Shown here: positions 33,958 through 45,487 of the stretch, one piece after another
Numbering within the stretch: position 1 is the stretch's first letter
How the letters are laid out: each line of letters opens with the position of its first letter
From: Tetragenococcus halophilus subsp. flandriensis
GTDB taxonomy: Bacteria; Bacillota; Bacilli; Lactobacillales; Enterococcaceae
NCBI RefSeq assembly: GCF_030161475.1
Contig: NZ_BSUG01000006.1
Span: 1-64,000, forward strand
Direction of reading: 5' to 3'
DNA length: 64,000 bases
Notes under the pieces: generated by a model
Databases searched by the model: none
What the model was told of the DNA's origin: nothing
Seen by the model: only the letters and a program-made list of their open reading frames with translations
Position numbers and translations under genes: made by a program

Positions 33958-36375
33958 TTAACGGATTGTTGCTGCTAATTGTTGGGTTAAAGCTTTTTCT
34001 ACTTTTTCCATGGCTTTATTCACTTGTTCATCAGTTAATGTTGCTTCTTGATTGACAAAAGTTAAACGATAAGCCATTGATTTATATCCTGTTTCGATAT
34101 TTTCTCCCTGATAAACATCAAACAAGGTAACTCTTTGCAAGAATTTACCTGCAGCTTTTTCTATGGTTTGTACAATCGTTTGATTGGCTACATTTTCGTC
34201 AATAGCTAGCGCAATATCTCGTGTAACCTTCGGATATTTTGTAACTGCTACATAAGTAAATGCTGGCTTTGTTTTTAAAATGATGTCTAAATCTAATTCA
34301 GCGACATAAGTTTCTGGTATTTCATAGGCTTTGGTAACCGTTGGATGTACTTGTCCTATAAAACCGATACTTTCATCATCTAAGAAGATTTCCGCAGTTC
34401 TACCTGGATGCATTTCCTTTAAGGCCGTAGTTTTTTCATAACTAATCTTGTCCGCTAAATTCAATTCTGTGAACAGCTCTTCTAAAATACCTTTGGCTTG
34501 ATAAAAATCAACCCGTTCTTCCTTGCTTTGCCAATCACGACTTGTCCACTTTCCAGATAAAGCAAAAGCCACATGATTTTTTTCTTGAGGTAAATTGGCT
34601 TTAGGGTCCTCTGCTTGATAGAAAACACGTCCAATTTCATATAATGCTACTTGTTCATTTCTACGAGCAACATTGTAAGAAACATCATCTAAAAGACCAG
34701 TAATCAAGTTTAAACGAAGGACCGTACGATCAGATGTCATCGGCCAATCTAAATAGGTAAGTTTTGAACTTGTATTGGTAAATTGCAGTGATTTTTTTTC
34801 AGATGTTAATGCATAACTAATGGCTTCACTTAAACCCGCTGCTTCAAGAAGCGTGCGTACCTTGCGCGTTTTTAACTGATCGTTGGTCAAGCTACCTGCA
34901 ACGGTTTCGCCGCTAGGTAAAGTTGATGGTAAGTTATTATAGCCATAGATGCGGGCCACTTCTTCTACAATATCTGCTTCAATAGCAATATCCCAACGAC
35001 GCGGTGGAACGATTACTGTATAGCTTCCCCCATCTTCCTGATAACCAAAACCTAAAGCCGCAAAAATATCATTGACATCGGCTACTGTTAGTTCTGTTCC
35101 CAGGTAGTTATTCAATCGCTGTAAACTTGTCATGACTTCTTTATCTTGTGCTTGCACTTGGCTAGCTTTTACACTGCCCTGAAGTACATTTCCACCAGAT
35201 AGTTCAGCAATCATTGCACAAGCTTGTTCGCAAGCTTCGTCAATCGTAGCTACATTAATCCCTTTTTCAAAACGAGCCGAAGACTCACTGTGTAAATTAA
35301 ACTGTTGCGATGTACGACGAACAGCCGCTGCGTCAAACATCGCTGATTCAAGAGCGACAGTCGTTGTTGTTTCTGTAATCTCTGAATCAAGTCCTCCCAT
35401 CACACCTGCTAGAGCCACTGGCTGTTTGCCATTTGTGATAACGATATTTTGCTCAGAAAGTGAGCGTGTTTCCCCATCTAAAGTTGTAAGTTTTTCATCT
35501 TCTTGTGCACGACGTACTACAATTTCTTCGCTATCTAAACGATCATAGTCAAATGCGTGTAATGGTTGACCGTAATACATCAAAATATAGTTTGTCACGT
35601 CCACTACATTATTAATAGGACGGATTCCGATATTCATTAGGCGATTTTGCAACCAACGTGGGCTCGGTTGAATTTTTACATTTTCGATCAAACGGATCTG
35701 ATAACTAGGCGCATCTTTTTCGTCTGCTACTTTTACCTTGATCTTATCTTCTGCTTTAGCAGTCGTTTCAGTTAGCTCTTGTTTTTTAAACACTGGTTTT
35801 TCAGAATAAATTGCAGCTGTTTCAAAAGCAACCCCTCTCATGCTCAAGGCATCCGCACGGTTCGGTGTGATTTCTAGTTCAATAATCGCATCATCCATTG
35901 CTAAATAAGAAAATACTTCATCACCAACAACAGCTTCATCCGTTAAATAATAAATGCCATCTGCATACTCTTTAGGTATAACACTTTCACTAAACCCAAT
36001 CTCTTGTAAAGAACAGATCATTCCATAAGAGACTTCTCCTCTGATCTTCCCTTTTTTTATTTTTTCATTTCCAGCAATGCGTGCGCTCGGTAAAGCCACG
36101 ATTACTTTAATGCCTTCTTTAATATTAGGTGCGCCACAAATAATTTGTAGCACTTCTTCTTGTCCTACATCCACTTGGCAGATGGAAAGATGATCGGAAT
36201 CGGGATGGGCTTTACAAGATTTAACATAACCTACAACGAGCTTTTTTAGTCCTTCATATGGATAAGAAATCCCTTCTACTTCAATACCGGTTAACGACAT
36301 TTTATCGGCTAAAGCTTGAGGCGTGACATGAGACACGTCTACCAATTCATTTAACCACTTATATGAAACTAACAT
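33958..36375 (-). CDS. pheT: Phenylalanyl-tRNA synthetase beta subunit
   Basis: 805 residues, full length. N-terminal tRNA-binding OB domain (about 40-150, [13 protein letters not shown]), B3/B4 editing domain, B5 domain, catalytic-like domain and C-terminal ferredoxin-fold anticodon-binding domain ([14 protein letters not shown] near 715). Pairs with PheS as an alpha2-beta2 enzyme. Four bases separate it from pheS, with AAGGGGG as ribosome binding site at the end of pheS. Confidence 0.96.
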   Translation of the reverse strand: MLVSYKWLNELVDVSHVTPQALADKMSLTGIEVEGISYPYEGLKKLVVGYVKSCKAHPDSDHLSICQVDVGQEEVLQIICGAPNIKEGIKVIVALPSARIAGNEKIKKGKIRGEVSYGMICSLQEIGFSESVIPKEYADGIYYLTDEAVVGDEVFSYLAMDDAIIELEITPNRADALSMRGVAFETAAIYSEKPVFKKQELTETTAKAEDKIKVKVADEKDAPSYQIRLIENVKIQPSPRWLQNRLMNIGIRPINNVVDVTNYILMYYGQPLHAFDYDRLDSEEIVVRRAQEDEKLTTLDGETRSLSEQNIVITNGKQPVALAGVMGGLDSEITETTTTVALESAMFDAAAVRRTSQQFNLHSESSARFEKGINVATIDEACEQACAMIAELSGGNVLQGSVKASQVQAQDKEVMTSLQRLNNYLGTELTVADVNDIFAALGFGYQEDGGSYTVIVPPRRWDIAIEADIVEEVARIYGYNNLPSTLPSGETVAGSLTNDQLKTRKVRTLLEAAGLSEAISYALTSEKKSLQFTNTSSKLTYLDWPMTSDRTVLRLNLITGLLDDVSYNVARRNEQVALYEIGRVFYQAEDPKANLPQEKNHVAFALSGKWTSRDWQSKEERVDFYQAKGILEELFTELNLADKISYEKTTALKEMHPGRTAEIFLDDESIGFIGQVHPTVTKAYEIPETYVAELDLDIILKTKPAFTYVAVTKYPKVTRDIALAIDENVANQTIVQTIEKAAGKFLQRVTLFDVYQGENIETGYKSMAYRLTFVNQEATLTDEQVNKAMEKVEKALTQQLAATIR

Positions 36376-36379
36376 TTAC

Positions 36380-37423
36380 TTATTCCCCCTTGAACTGATC
36401 AATAAAACGAGTATCGTTTAAATAAAAACTACGAATATCTTCTACGCCGTAACGCAACATAGCGATTCGGTCAGGACCCAAACCAAAAGCAAAACCGCTA
36501 TATTCTTTAGGATCGATCCCAGACATTTCTAAGACATCAGGGTGAACCATACCGGATCCTAAAATCTCGATCCAACCTGAATGTTTACAGACACTACATC
36601 CTTTACCTCCACACTTGAAACAAGAAACATCCGCTTCAACAGAAGGTTCCGTAAAAGGAAAGTAACTAGGACGTAAGCGAACTTCGCGATTTTCACCAAA
36701 CATTTTTTTCATCAGCTCTTCTAGTGTCCCTTTTAAGTCTCCCATTGTTATGTGCTTGTCAACAACAAGTCCTTCGATTTGATGAAATTGATGACTATGT
36801 GTGGCATCATCTGTATCTCGACGAAACACCTTGCCAGGAGAGATCATCCGTAGTGGTCCTTTAGAAAAATCATGTTTTTCCATCGTTCTAGCTTGTACAG
36901 GAGAAGTATGTGTACGTATCAATAATTCATCTGAAATATAGAAGGTGTCTTGCATATCTCGAGCTGGATGATTTTTAGGAATATTCATCCGCTCAAAATT
37001 ATAATGATCTTGCTCAACCTCTGGTCCTTCAATAATTTGATAACCCATACCTACAAAAATATCTTCAATTTCTTCTACAATTTTAGTTAAAATATGTCTT
37101 GTACCTTGTGGGTTCTGTTTGCCAGGTAAAGTAACGTCAATACTTTCTTCTGCCAACGCTTGATTTAACGCTTCTTCTTCCAACTTAGCTCTTTTTTCTT
37201 CGATTTGTTGGGTTAAATGGTCCCTTACCTGATTAGCAAAGCTTCCCACCTTAGGTCGATCTTCAGGTGATAAATCTTTCATGCCACGTAATACTTCAGT
37301 AATAGGGCCTTTTTTACCCAATGTTTTTACTCGAATATCATTAAGAGCATCCAAATCTGAGGTATTACTGATCTTTTCCATTGTTTCTTCCTCTAAATTT
37401 TCTAACTGTTCTTCTAAAGTCAT
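36380..37423 (-). CDS. pheS: Phenylalanyl-tRNA synthetase alpha subunit
   Basis: 347 residues. Class II core with motif 2 ([19 protein letters not shown]) and motif 3 ([17 protein letters not shown]); an N-terminal coiled coil spans about 1-85. [13 protein letters not shown] insertion is present in the catalytic domain, as in other Gram-positive PheS. ATG after AAGGAGGG. The operon is preceded by a T-box. Confidence 0.96.
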   Translation of the reverse strand: MTLEEQLENLEEETMEKISNTSDLDALNDIRVKTLGKKGPITEVLRGMKDLSPEDRPKVGSFANQVRDHLTQQIEEKRAKLEEEALNQALAEESIDVTLPGKQNPQGTRHILTKIVEEIEDIFVGMGYQIIEGPEVEQDHYNFERMNIPKNHPARDMQDTFYISDELLIRTHTSPVQARTMEKHDFSKGPLRMISPGKVFRRDTDDATHSHQFHQIEGLVVDKHITMGDLKGTLEELMKKMFGENREVRLRPSYFPFTEPSVEADVSCFKCGGKGCSVCKHSGWIEILGSGMVHPDVLEMSGIDPKEYSGFAFGLGPDRIAMLRYGVEDIRSFYLNDTRFIDQFKGE

Positions 37424-37447
37424 TTATTTCCCTCCTTATTTTTACAC

Positions 37448-37672
37448 AAAAAAAAGACCTCATTCCATAAAGGAACGAGGTTTCGTGTTACCATCCTAAT
37501 TCGCGACAATCATCGCGCACTTAATTAATTAACGGTAGTCATTACCGGCTTTATATAAAAGCAAGCTACAGAAGTGAACTTCATTTTTCGAAACCAGCAA
37601 TTGCTTTCAGTCTATGGCAATTTTCCCTGTTACTGTTTCAACCAAACTACTCTTTTCCATTAACGCTTTTTA
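37448..37672 (-). promoter_or_regulatory. T-box riboswitch (Phe) controlling pheST
   Basis: Minus strand carries a stem I region, a candidate Phe specifier TTC at 37576-37578 within GAAGTTCACTTC, the T-box sequence AGGATGGTAACACG at 37484-37497, and a terminator ACCTCGTTCC/GGAATGAGGT followed by eight T (37448-37480). Uncharged tRNA-Phe would pair with the T-box and favour the antiterminator. The T-box core deviates slightly from the usual AGGGTGGNACCGCG. Confidence 0.9.
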
Positions 37673-37714
37673 TTATCTAATTATTTGTTAGTCTACTAAA
37701 TAATAAAGAAGAAA

Positions 37715-38062
37715 TCAATAACTGTTTGTTGAATTCTTGAAATTACATTCTTTTTCACTTACCCAATCTTGGCTCCAATTTCTCACCGAATCCAGCACGT
37801 CTTCAAGTCCTGCGCCCTTATCAGTTAATTGGTACAGCCCATCTGATTTACTAACGATTCCTTCATTTTCTAATTCTTTCAAACGTTCTGTTAACACACG
37901 GTCGCTTAACATAGGAATTTTATGTGCCATATCAACAAAACGTTGTGACTTTTCTTGAAGTAATACATCTATAATCAGACCGTTCCACTTTTTCCCCAAA
38001 ATAGAAAAAGCTTTTTCAAATTTAGGGCAAAGTGTATAAGTTGTTTCTCTTGTTTCCATCAT
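37715..38062 (-). CDS. HxlR-family transcriptional regulator
   Basis: 115 residues with the DUF24/HxlR winged helix: CPKFEKAFSILGKKWNGLII, then MLSDRVLTERLKELENEGIV, then the wing. A single Cys (Cys12) precedes the helix, at the position used by redox-sensing members such as YodB and HypR. Start ATG follows AGAGGTGAGGG; TATAAT lies shortly upstream. It is not beside an obvious target; the nitroreductase about 7.5 kb away has an operator of the type these proteins bind. Confidence 0.85.
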   Translation of the reverse strand: MMETRETTYTLCPKFEKAFSILGKKWNGLIIDVLLQEKSQRFVDMAHKIPMLSDRVLTERLKELENEGIVSKSDGLYQLTDKGAGLEDVLDSVRNWSQDWVSEKECNFKNSTNSY

Positions 38063-38122
38063 GAGCCCTCACCTCTTTTTGAAATTATAACATAATTATT
38101 CGATTTCTTCCCAAAAATTGCT

Positions 38123-41100
38123 TCACTCGGTAAATAACTCAATATTTTCTTTACTATTTAAAAGAACTAAAAAGCTATGTTGAACAGGTTTATTTAGTGC
38201 CTGTTCCAAAGCTTGGCAATATAAGCGTAGTTGCCCTTGATACTTAGCAATGAACTGTTGTCTGCTCGTCTCATTATATACAGCATCTGTTTTAAAGTCA
38301 TATAAAATAACATGGTCCTCATATTCGATAAAGCCATCGACAATCCCGTGGATTAATAATCCAGCATCCGCTTCATTGAAGTCTAAAAATACATCTCGCG
38401 CATCTTTTAGCATAGAAAATGGTTGTTCACGATGAACAAGTTGTGGTTTTTTTAAAATTTCCTTGCCTAATTCTGTTTGGAAAAACCACAAAATAGCAGT
38501 TAAATCAATTTTTTCAGCGACTTGTTTTTCGATTTGATGGTTATCTACTAACTGTTTTAATTTTTCCTGTATACTGTCAAATGTTGGCGAGGTCGTTAAT
38601 GGGATCAACTGTAATAAACTATGGGTCGCACTGCCTACAGTCGTTGGATCAATACGGTCTGTTTGCATAAATTTAGGTTTAGCCAATTCCTCTGTTACAT
38701 ATCGATAATGTTGTGCTTGTTGCTGCTCCACATTGCTTTGCCAAGAGATTCTATTAAGCTGCTGGTCATCAGGGTCGTTATACAAACGTTTCATCTCAGA
38801 AACGGACTGATAACTAGTGGTTTTGGTTGATTTTTCCAATGGATAAACAAAATCTAAACGTTGCTGTAAGTCATTTACTTCAGTTTTTTCTGAAGTACTT
38901 AATGAAAAATCTTCAGTAACTGATGCTTGAGGTCTATTCAATTCTTCTTGTAATTGTGTTTGATTTACCCAATGTATTGCAAAATGAGCTGGATGATCAA
39001 GCACTTTTTTACTATCTTCTGCTTCAGCAAAAACTTTTTGCATATCGGGATGACGCATCAAGGTCATTCCTACCCAGTCCATTAAGTTCCCTTTACCTTT
39101 TAGACGTAAAGCCGGATCTAGCACCAAATTCTCTTGATCTAGCGCTTGTTGCCAATTTTTCAAGGCCTCTTCTTTAGTTTTGTAGGAACCAACCAGATAA
39201 AGCTTCTGTTCTGCTCGGGTCAAAGCGACATACAACTTACGCATTTCCTCTGATAACATTTTTTGAATTCTTTGCTGCTTGATTGCTTGATAAGGCAAAG
39301 TATCATAACGAACTTGTGCTTGATCTATATATTGAATACCTGCACCTAAACCTTCTTCAAAAATATAGCGTGTCGAAAAATCACTGTAGTTAAATTGCTT
39401 AGTCATATCCAAAAGGAAAACCACCGGAAATTCGAGTCCTTTACTAGCATGGATCGTCATAACCTTTACCGCATTTTCTTGTGTTAAGGCAAGAGGTTCG
39501 GCTAAGTCCTTATCTTTTTCCTGCATTTTTTCAATAAAACGGATAAACTGATACAAGCCTCTAAAACTACTTTTTTCATAAGTTTCCGCCCGATGAGCTA
39601 AAGCAACTAAATTGGCATGACGTTGCCGACCTGAAGGAAGGCCAATGACATAATCTAAATAGGCTGTTTCTTGATAAATCGACCAGATCAATTCACTAAG
39701 TGAGCGTCTTCTAGCTAGTGTTCGCCACAATTCTAATTGTTCATTAAAAGTTCGCAGACGGCTAGCAAGTTCATCATCTTCTGACAAATACGCCAAAAAT
39801 GCTTTATAATAATCATCATTTTTTTTAGCTAAACGAATTTTAGTTAGTTCTTCTTCATTTAAACCAACGATCGGCGAACGCAGAACTGCTACAAAAGGAA
39901 TATCCTGATAAGGATTATCGATAATTTCTAACAATGAAATCATGATTTGGATTTCTGATGCTTGAAAGTAGTTTTGTGCATCATTGACTTCCAAAGGGAT
40001 TTGAAACTGTTTAAATATGTCCATAATCACTAGATTATTTTTACGTGTGGGCGTCAATAGCACAATATCATTGTAAGTAACAGGTCGTTTTTCTTTAGCA
40101 GCTTTATCATAGATCATAAACTTATTTTCAACTAACTCTTTGATCTTTAGCGCAACTAGATATAATTCCCCTTCAGTTTTATCGTCAACAACTGTTGGAT
40201 CTTCCTCAACTTCTTTTTCATATAAGAGTAACTCAGTATTGAATTCATCACTTTCGGGAAAATCTGAAAAACCAGGGACTAATTGTGCTGCTTCATCATA
40301 AGGGATTTGGCCTACCTTTTCATCCATCAGTTGCTCAAATACCAGATTAGTAAAGTGTAGTACTTCCTTTCTAGAACGAAAGTTTTCCGCTAAAATAATT
40401 CTTCGACCACCATTTTGTTGGGCAAAAGCTAAGTATTTATCTACAAACAATGTCGGATCAGCCAAACGAAAGGCATAAATAGATTGCTTCACATCTCCGA
40501 CCATGAATAAGTTTCCCTGTGCAGGTTCTGGTTGGCGAATCCAAAACAAAATAGCTTCTTGTAAACGGTTGGTATCTTGGTACTCATCAACTAAGACTTC
40601 TTCAAAACGCTCTCTATAGTAAGAAGAAGCTTCACTACCTTTTCCATCAGCTTGTAAAATATCCAAGGCAAAATGTTCAAGATCATTAAAATCTAATACG
40701 CCCTTAGCCTGCTTACGCTTTTGGTATCTATCAATAAAGCTTAAAGTTACTTCACTCATCTTTTTAACTAAAGGTTTGGCTTGCTCCATTAATTCGAGCA
40801 TTTTTTCAGGAGGCTGCGCAAAAAAGGTTTCAGAATCTTTAATGAGTTCCTTAGCATGATCACGTCGGGGCTTAATAAATTGTTTTGATAGCTCCTTTTC
40901 TTCTTCTTTTTTATAAGTTGGATAGCGTTTAAAGTCAAAACTTGTTAATTGTTCGTAGGCATACTCTACATCATCTTCTTTAACATAAGCATACAAACGA
41001 TTAGCTTGTTCTAAATCATTTGCGACGACATCTTCTGCTTTTTCCATAGATTCCGAACTTTGAGCTACTTGCAAAGCTGCTTGTAGTTGACCAATAGCCG

Positions 41101-41800
41101 TTTGTAAATTAGCTAAAACAAGGGGCTTAACCTGGGTTTGATACATCTGATTTCCTGCTAAACCATGTGTCGTGTCATAACTTTGGGTCAGCTGCTTTAA
41201 CCAAGTTGTCGAATCAGGATTAGCTCTAGCAAAATTATATAAAGACATGATCAAATCAGTAAATCCATCATCTGAGCGATCACTAGAAAAATTCTCTGCT
41301 AATTGATAAAATTCCTGATCAGAAGCTTCGAAATATTCATCTCGTAACTCTTCCCAGACTTCTTCTTTTAATAATATCCGCTCTGTATCGTCAGTAAGCA
41401 TACGAAATACTGGATCCAAGTCAATCAAAAAGTAAAAACGACGAATAACCGTTAAACAAAAAGCATGCAAAGTAGAAATATGAGCTCGAGGCAGTAAAGA
41501 AAGCTGTTTAACAAAGTGATTACGACGCGACTGCTGGCTTTCTTTATTGATCGCATCTTGTAAAGAACTTTGAATACGCTCTTTCATTTCTCTAGCTGCC
41601 GCTTCAGTAAAAGTGACGATCAATAATTCGTCAATATTACTTCCACTCTTTAGTTTTTCAATCACACGACGAACCAAAACAGTCGTTTTTCCTGAACCTG
41701 CTGAAGCAGATATTAGTAAATTATCACCAGCGTCAAAGACTGCTTGCCATTGTTTGTCAGTAAATGTTTCATTTTTTGGTTTTAAAGGAATATCAGTCAT
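38123..41800 (-). CDS. rexA: ATP-dependent helicase/nuclease RexA (AddA)
   Basis: About 1225 residues. UvrD-like helicase with Walker A SASAGSGKTT near 31-40, DEYQDTN (Walker B) near 410, and later SF1A motifs (VMTIHASKGLEFPVV, LYVALTRAEQKL). The C-terminal RecB-type nuclease motif lies in GLLIHGIVDGFIEYEDHVILYDFKTD (partly quoted here as LLIHGIVDGF and DFKTD). With RexB it resects double-strand breaks and generates Chi-dependent 3' ends. The start is the second of two adjacent ATGs after GGAGG. It overlaps the rexB end by 8 bp. Confidence 0.94.
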   Translation of the reverse strand: MTDIPLKPKNETFTDKQWQAVFDAGDNLLISASAGSGKTTVLVRRVIEKLKSGSNIDELLIVTFTEAAAREMKERIQSSLQDAINKESQQSRRNHFVKQLSLLPRAHISTLHAFCLTVIRRFYFLIDLDPVFRMLTDDTERILLKEEVWEELRDEYFEASDQEFYQLAENFSSDRSDDGFTDLIMSLYNFARANPDSTTWLKQLTQSYDTTHGLAGNQMYQTQVKPLVLANLQTAIGQLQAALQVAQSSESMEKAEDVVANDLEQANRLYAYVKEDDVEYAYEQLTSFDFKRYPTYKKEEEKELSKQFIKPRRDHAKELIKDSETFFAQPPEKMLELMEQAKPLVKKMSEVTLSFIDRYQKRKQAKGVLDFNDLEHFALDILQADGKGSEASSYYRERFEEVLVDEYQDTNRLQEAILFWIRQPEPAQGNLFMVGDVKQSIYAFRLADPTLFVDKYLAFAQQNGGRRIILAENFRSRKEVLHFTNLVFEQLMDEKVGQIPYDEAAQLVPGFSDFPESDEFNTELLLYEKEVEEDPTVVDDKTEGELYLVALKIKELVENKFMIYDKAAKEKRPVTYNDIVLLTPTRKNNLVIMDIFKQFQIPLEVNDAQNYFQASEIQIMISLLEIIDNPYQDIPFVAVLRSPIVGLNEEELTKIRLAKKNDDYYKAFLAYLSEDDELASRLRTFNEQLELWRTLARRRSLSELIWSIYQETAYLDYVIGLPSGRQRHANLVALAHRAETYEKSSFRGLYQFIRFIEKMQEKDKDLAEPLALTQENAVKVMTIHASKGLEFPVVFLLDMTKQFNYSDFSTRYIFEEGLGAGIQYIDQAQVRYDTLPYQAIKQQRIQKMLSEEMRKLYVALTRAEQKLYLVGSYKTKEEALKNWQQALDQENLVLDPALRLKGKGNLMDWVGMTLMRHPDMQKVFAEAEDSKKVLDHPAHFAIHWVNQTQLQEELNRPQASVTEDFSLSTSEKTEVNDLQQRLDFVYPLEKSTKTTSYQSVSEMKRLYNDPDDQQLNRISWQSNVEQQQAQHYRYVTEELAKPKFMQTDRIDPTTVGSATHSLLQLIPLTTSPTFDSIQEKLKQLVDNHQIEKQVAEKIDLTAILWFFQTELGKEILKKPQLVHREQPFSMLKDARDVFLDFNEADAGLLIHGIVDGFIEYEDHVILYDFKTDAVYNETSRQQFIAKYQGQLRLYCQALEQALNKPVQHSFLVLLNSKENIELFTE

Positions 41801-44800
41801 CATTTTCCTCCTTTAAGCGTTCCATAATCTCTTCTTTTGATAAAGAATGAATACGATGGTAGTCATTTTCTTCTAACATCGGATCAAATAAAGAAATACT
41901 ACGAAACGGTGAATATTGTGTTGCTCGCCTTTTATCTTTCATCTTATAAGAAGGATTCATTTTAATTTCACCAGAAAGTATTCTTTCAGCCGCTTCCTTT
42001 AACTTTTTGCGATTGTGCGCCATCAGCGCGTTCATCTCTTCTATGGTATAAAACTTTTCTTTACTTCTAGCAGAGCCTTTTATTTGCTCATTTTTATCTT
42101 TTTGGATAGGAAATACTAGTGAGTGTTCGGATTTATTCAGCGTTTCATCAAAAGCTTCAAACACTTCCGGGTCATCTGCAAAAAGTCCATCAAGTTTGTA
42201 CTGCTTCAAGCGTTCCTTTTCACTAGCCTTTTTAGGGTCCAAAATAGGATCGTAAACATGGAAGTAATAAGCTCCAGCACCACTTACATTTTTTTTGCCT
42301 ATAAGTTCAACAGCGTCTTTTAAAGCAATATCTAAATAAGTAAGCAGCTGCATGGCCAGACCATAATAACTATCGGTAATATCAAACTGATGAGCGCTTG
42401 ATTTATAATCCATCACTGCAAGCCAAGGCTTTCCATCAATAGTCGTTGCGTCGACACGATCAATTTTTCCTCTTAGATAAAGTTTGCCTCCATTAGATAA
42501 AGGAATTTCTAAGCCCGGGATCCCCTGGTTTCCTGCAATTTCTCCAAATAAGACTTCAGTTTGAACAGGTGTTAATTGTGTTTTTTCTGCCTGTTTTTTT
42601 AATCCCCAGGAAACATGTTGGACTGTTTTACCTAAACGATAACGGATAAAATTCATACGAGCGTTTTTTTCCATAAAAGCATAACGCTCTTGTCCAAATA
42701 TATTTTTTAACACACGATCGATTAAAAGTTGTCGCTGTTCTTCTGACATTTGTGTCAGTGAAAGATCATCTTGAAAAACAGCTTTTAAAAAGTTATCTAA
42801 AGCCTCATGGAAGATTTCTCCAGTCATCGCAGAATTTAGGCCATAAATTTCTCTTTCTTTTAATCCCAAACCGAATTTAAGGAAATAATCATACTGATAA
42901 TCGTAAAAAGTTTCTATTTGTGAAATCGAACTATAGATATTTTCCCCATATAACTGCTCAGCCAACTCTGGTGAGAGGTTCACCGGAACATTACGATGCA
43001 CTTGGCTTTCAAATACCCTAGTTGCTAATGACCGATAATCAGACATCAAAAGCGAGTCTTTTAATGATTGCCATTTCCCGGAAAGAGAGCTTTTTTCCTC
43101 TTGTGCTTGACGGTATAAGCTGTTCAATTGACGGATTAAGCTCTTATAGCTTCCCACGTAATGATGCGGCTCACAAGTTAAATCCAAACTACAGCGATCT
43201 TGCAGCGTTAGATCAGTCCACTTTAATATACGAGCAAGATAAGGAGACATCTTGATATTTTGCTTGGAATCTGCATTTTTGGGATAACTTAAATATAATT
43301 TTTCAGAAGCGGACAACAACATATTATAAGCGACAAAAGGTTCTTTGCGAATCGTTTCTTCTGCTTGATCCTTTAAATATTGCCCTTGCTGTAAATTTTC
43401 GTTTAATTGTTGTCTTTCTTCTGTAGAAATCAAACTTTTATTTTCCACAGTACGAGGGAAACTTGTTTCGTCCAAACCAATCGCAAAAGTGACTTTTGCT
43501 TGTAAAGGACGAGTTAAATCTAGCGGGTTGATTTGTACTTGATCGATAGCTGTAGGAACTTTACCAAAAGTAAGATTTTCCAGTCCACTAGATAGTATTT
43601 CCTTAAAAAGCTCAAAGTCAAAAGGATCTTCCCCATAGATTTCTACAAGTTCATCTAATAAGTCCATCAAAGAAGCCCATGTTTGCTCGTGATCACGCGC
43701 TTGCTCTAGATTTCCCCAGGCAATTTCTTGCTCTCGCCAATGGACCAACTGCTGTTCAACACCAATTTCTTGTAAAAATTGATAAAAAAGTACAATCGCT
43801 TCTTTCGTTGTATCTGCAGTTTTTAAACTGGTAAAAAAACTGACGATATCATTACGAAAATGATTACGAAGCTGATTTGTAAGTACTTCTGTATTTTGGG
43901 TATCAATAAGCTCTTCTTTTTCAAAATCAAAATTAAATAAACGCCAGTCTTGTTCACGAGTCCAGTCAGCACCATGAAAATTATGTGCCAAGGCTTGATT
44001 TTCCGTTATATCAATCATCCAACGGTATTTATCGCGCGCTTTTTGCCAATCTTGTGTATCTTCTTGTAATTGCTTTGGTATGTATAATTCGGTGCGCAAG
44101 AAACGGAAAACATCCGATGTCCGGTAATAATAATTATCTAAAGCAAATAAAGCTTGGATAAATTCTACTAAGGGATGTTGTTTCATCTGCCGATCTTCAT
44201 CTAAATAAAAAGGAATATCTAATTCCTCAAAAACCGAAGGAATAAAAGAATAATATAGGTCCGGATTCAAAGTTAATAGCTGAATATCTCGATAATAAAG
44301 CGGCTGATCCCCTTGAGTAAATGAAAGAGAAACCAATCGTCGAATTTCTGTTGCTACTTGTCGTAATTCTTCTTCTGGGTTCTCGGCTTTCCAAACTTCC
44401 ACATGATCACTCAAATCACGTGCTTGTTCATATCTTCCATGGTTAGTCTGTCTGAAACAGCGTTCTAACTCTAAATAACTAACAGATACATTACTTAAAC
44501 GTGGCGCTTTTTTGTCAAATAAGACATGACTTTGTTGACTTTGCGCAAAGTTTTTTAAAAGATGGTAGGTTTGTTTCGGGTCAAAAAATAAATCTAAAGC
44601 ATCACTATCCGTATGAACAGAATCAAGGTATAGGTCAATACAAACATGGCTTTTATCGAATAAAACTTTTAAAAGTTCTTGTTCTTGCATACTAAAATTC
44701 GAAAAACCAGTGACGATAAAAAGCTTTTGTTCTAACTGTGTGGCATCCTGTAAATCACTAGCTGCTAAAAAATTAGTTAACATCGAAATCGGTTGTTCTA

Positions 44801-45350
44801 TTTGTAAGTTTCTTTGGGCCAACTCTTTTTCATAGGCGGTAAATATCAATTTGATTTCATACATTTTAAGTTCAAAATCTTTAGCCTTAGTTGTTTCTTG
44901 ACTAGTAGGAAGAAAACTAAGAGCATCAACTGTAATGTTGCCCAACTGAAATTCTTTATAAAGTTCAAGTAATTTTGTAATAAAACCTTCCTTATTGATC
45001 TCTCCTCGAAAAATAATCAATTGATCACTTAAAGTTAGAAGAACTTTACGCATGATCATAGCTGAACCTGTATCCGAAATTGTTTGTCCGTTGATATTTT
45101 CACTAGCTTGTAAAAAATACCATGCTAAACGGTTAAAACTATAAACTTGTCCACGAATCGTGCTAAAATCCTTTTTTTCTTGTCTATGTTTTAATTGCGA
45201 CAAAATTTCTTGTTCACGTTCAAATTTATTGTAGTTAGGGACTAAAAAAAAGACTTCATTATGGTCTTTTGCTAACCAGTCACAAGCGATATCTAATACC
45301 GCTTTTTCATGGTCGCAACTACCATCTCCGGTTATAAATTGTAAACTCAA
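41793..45350 (-). CDS. rexB: ATP-dependent helicase/nuclease subunit RexB
   Basis: 1185 residues. Partner of RexA. The N-terminal region where AddB has a Walker A instead reads FITGDGSCDHEKAV, so nucleotide binding there is degenerate, as in RexB. A C-terminal nuclease domain retains LRGKIDRVDA and VMDYKSS. The cysteines that hold the AddB iron-sulfur cluster are absent: the corresponding end reads ATQYSPFRSISLFDP. The start codon is TTG with AAAGGAG twelve bases upstream, so the exact start is less certain. Confidence 0.92.
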   Translation of the reverse strand: MSLQFITGDGSCDHEKAVLDIACDWLAKDHNEVFFLVPNYNKFEREQEILSQLKHRQEKKDFSTIRGQVYSFNRLAWYFLQASENINGQTISDTGSAMIMRKVLLTLSDQLIIFRGEINKEGFITKLLELYKEFQLGNITVDALSFLPTSQETTKAKDFELKMYEIKLIFTAYEKELAQRNLQIEQPISMLTNFLAASDLQDATQLEQKLFIVTGFSNFSMQEQELLKVLFDKSHVCIDLYLDSVHTDSDALDLFFDPKQTYHLLKNFAQSQQSHVLFDKKAPRLSNVSVSYLELERCFRQTNHGRYEQARDLSDHVEVWKAENPEEELRQVATEIRRLVSLSFTQGDQPLYYRDIQLLTLNPDLYYSFIPSVFEELDIPFYLDEDRQMKQHPLVEFIQALFALDNYYYRTSDVFRFLRTELYIPKQLQEDTQDWQKARDKYRWMIDITENQALAHNFHGADWTREQDWRLFNFDFEKEELIDTQNTEVLTNQLRNHFRNDIVSFFTSLKTADTTKEAIVLFYQFLQEIGVEQQLVHWREQEIAWGNLEQARDHEQTWASLMDLLDELVEIYGEDPFDFELFKEILSSGLENLTFGKVPTAIDQVQINPLDLTRPLQAKVTFAIGLDETSFPRTVENKSLISTEERQQLNENLQQGQYLKDQAEETIRKEPFVAYNMLLSASEKLYLSYPKNADSKQNIKMSPYLARILKWTDLTLQDRCSLDLTCEPHHYVGSYKSLIRQLNSLYRQAQEEKSSLSGKWQSLKDSLLMSDYRSLATRVFESQVHRNVPVNLSPELAEQLYGENIYSSISQIETFYDYQYDYFLKFGLGLKEREIYGLNSAMTGEIFHEALDNFLKAVFQDDLSLTQMSEEQRQLLIDRVLKNIFGQERYAFMEKNARMNFIRYRLGKTVQHVSWGLKKQAEKTQLTPVQTEVLFGEIAGNQGIPGLEIPLSNGGKLYLRGKIDRVDATTIDGKPWLAVMDYKSSAHQFDITDSYYGLAMQLLTYLDIALKDAVELIGKKNVSGAGAYYFHVYDPILDPKKASEKERLKQYKLDGLFADDPEVFEAFDETLNKSEHSLVFPIQKDKNEQIKGSARSKEKFYTIEEMNALMAHNRKKLKEAAERILSGEIKMNPSYKMKDKRRATQYSPFRSISLFDPMLEENDYHRIHSLSKEEIMERLKEENDD

Positions 45351-45429
45351 AAAGCCCCGTCTCCTTTTCTATATAATATTATAAATGACATTGGCTCATA
45401 TTATCATATTCAATGACCAGTGTAACACA

Positions 45430-45487
45430 TTAGTAAAGATAAATTTAATAACAAAAATAAGCATTCTTGTTTACTAACTTTTAGTAA
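45430..45487. promoter_or_regulatory. HxlR/YodB-type operator of the nitroreductase gene
   Basis: Palindrome TTACTAA-CTT-TTAGTAA at 45471-45487 overlaps the -35 and spacer; an extra half site TTAGTAA lies at 45430-45436. Regulators of the DUF24/HxlR class bind similar TTACTA/TAGTAA palindromes in front of nitroreductase genes in Bacillus. Confidence 0.6.
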
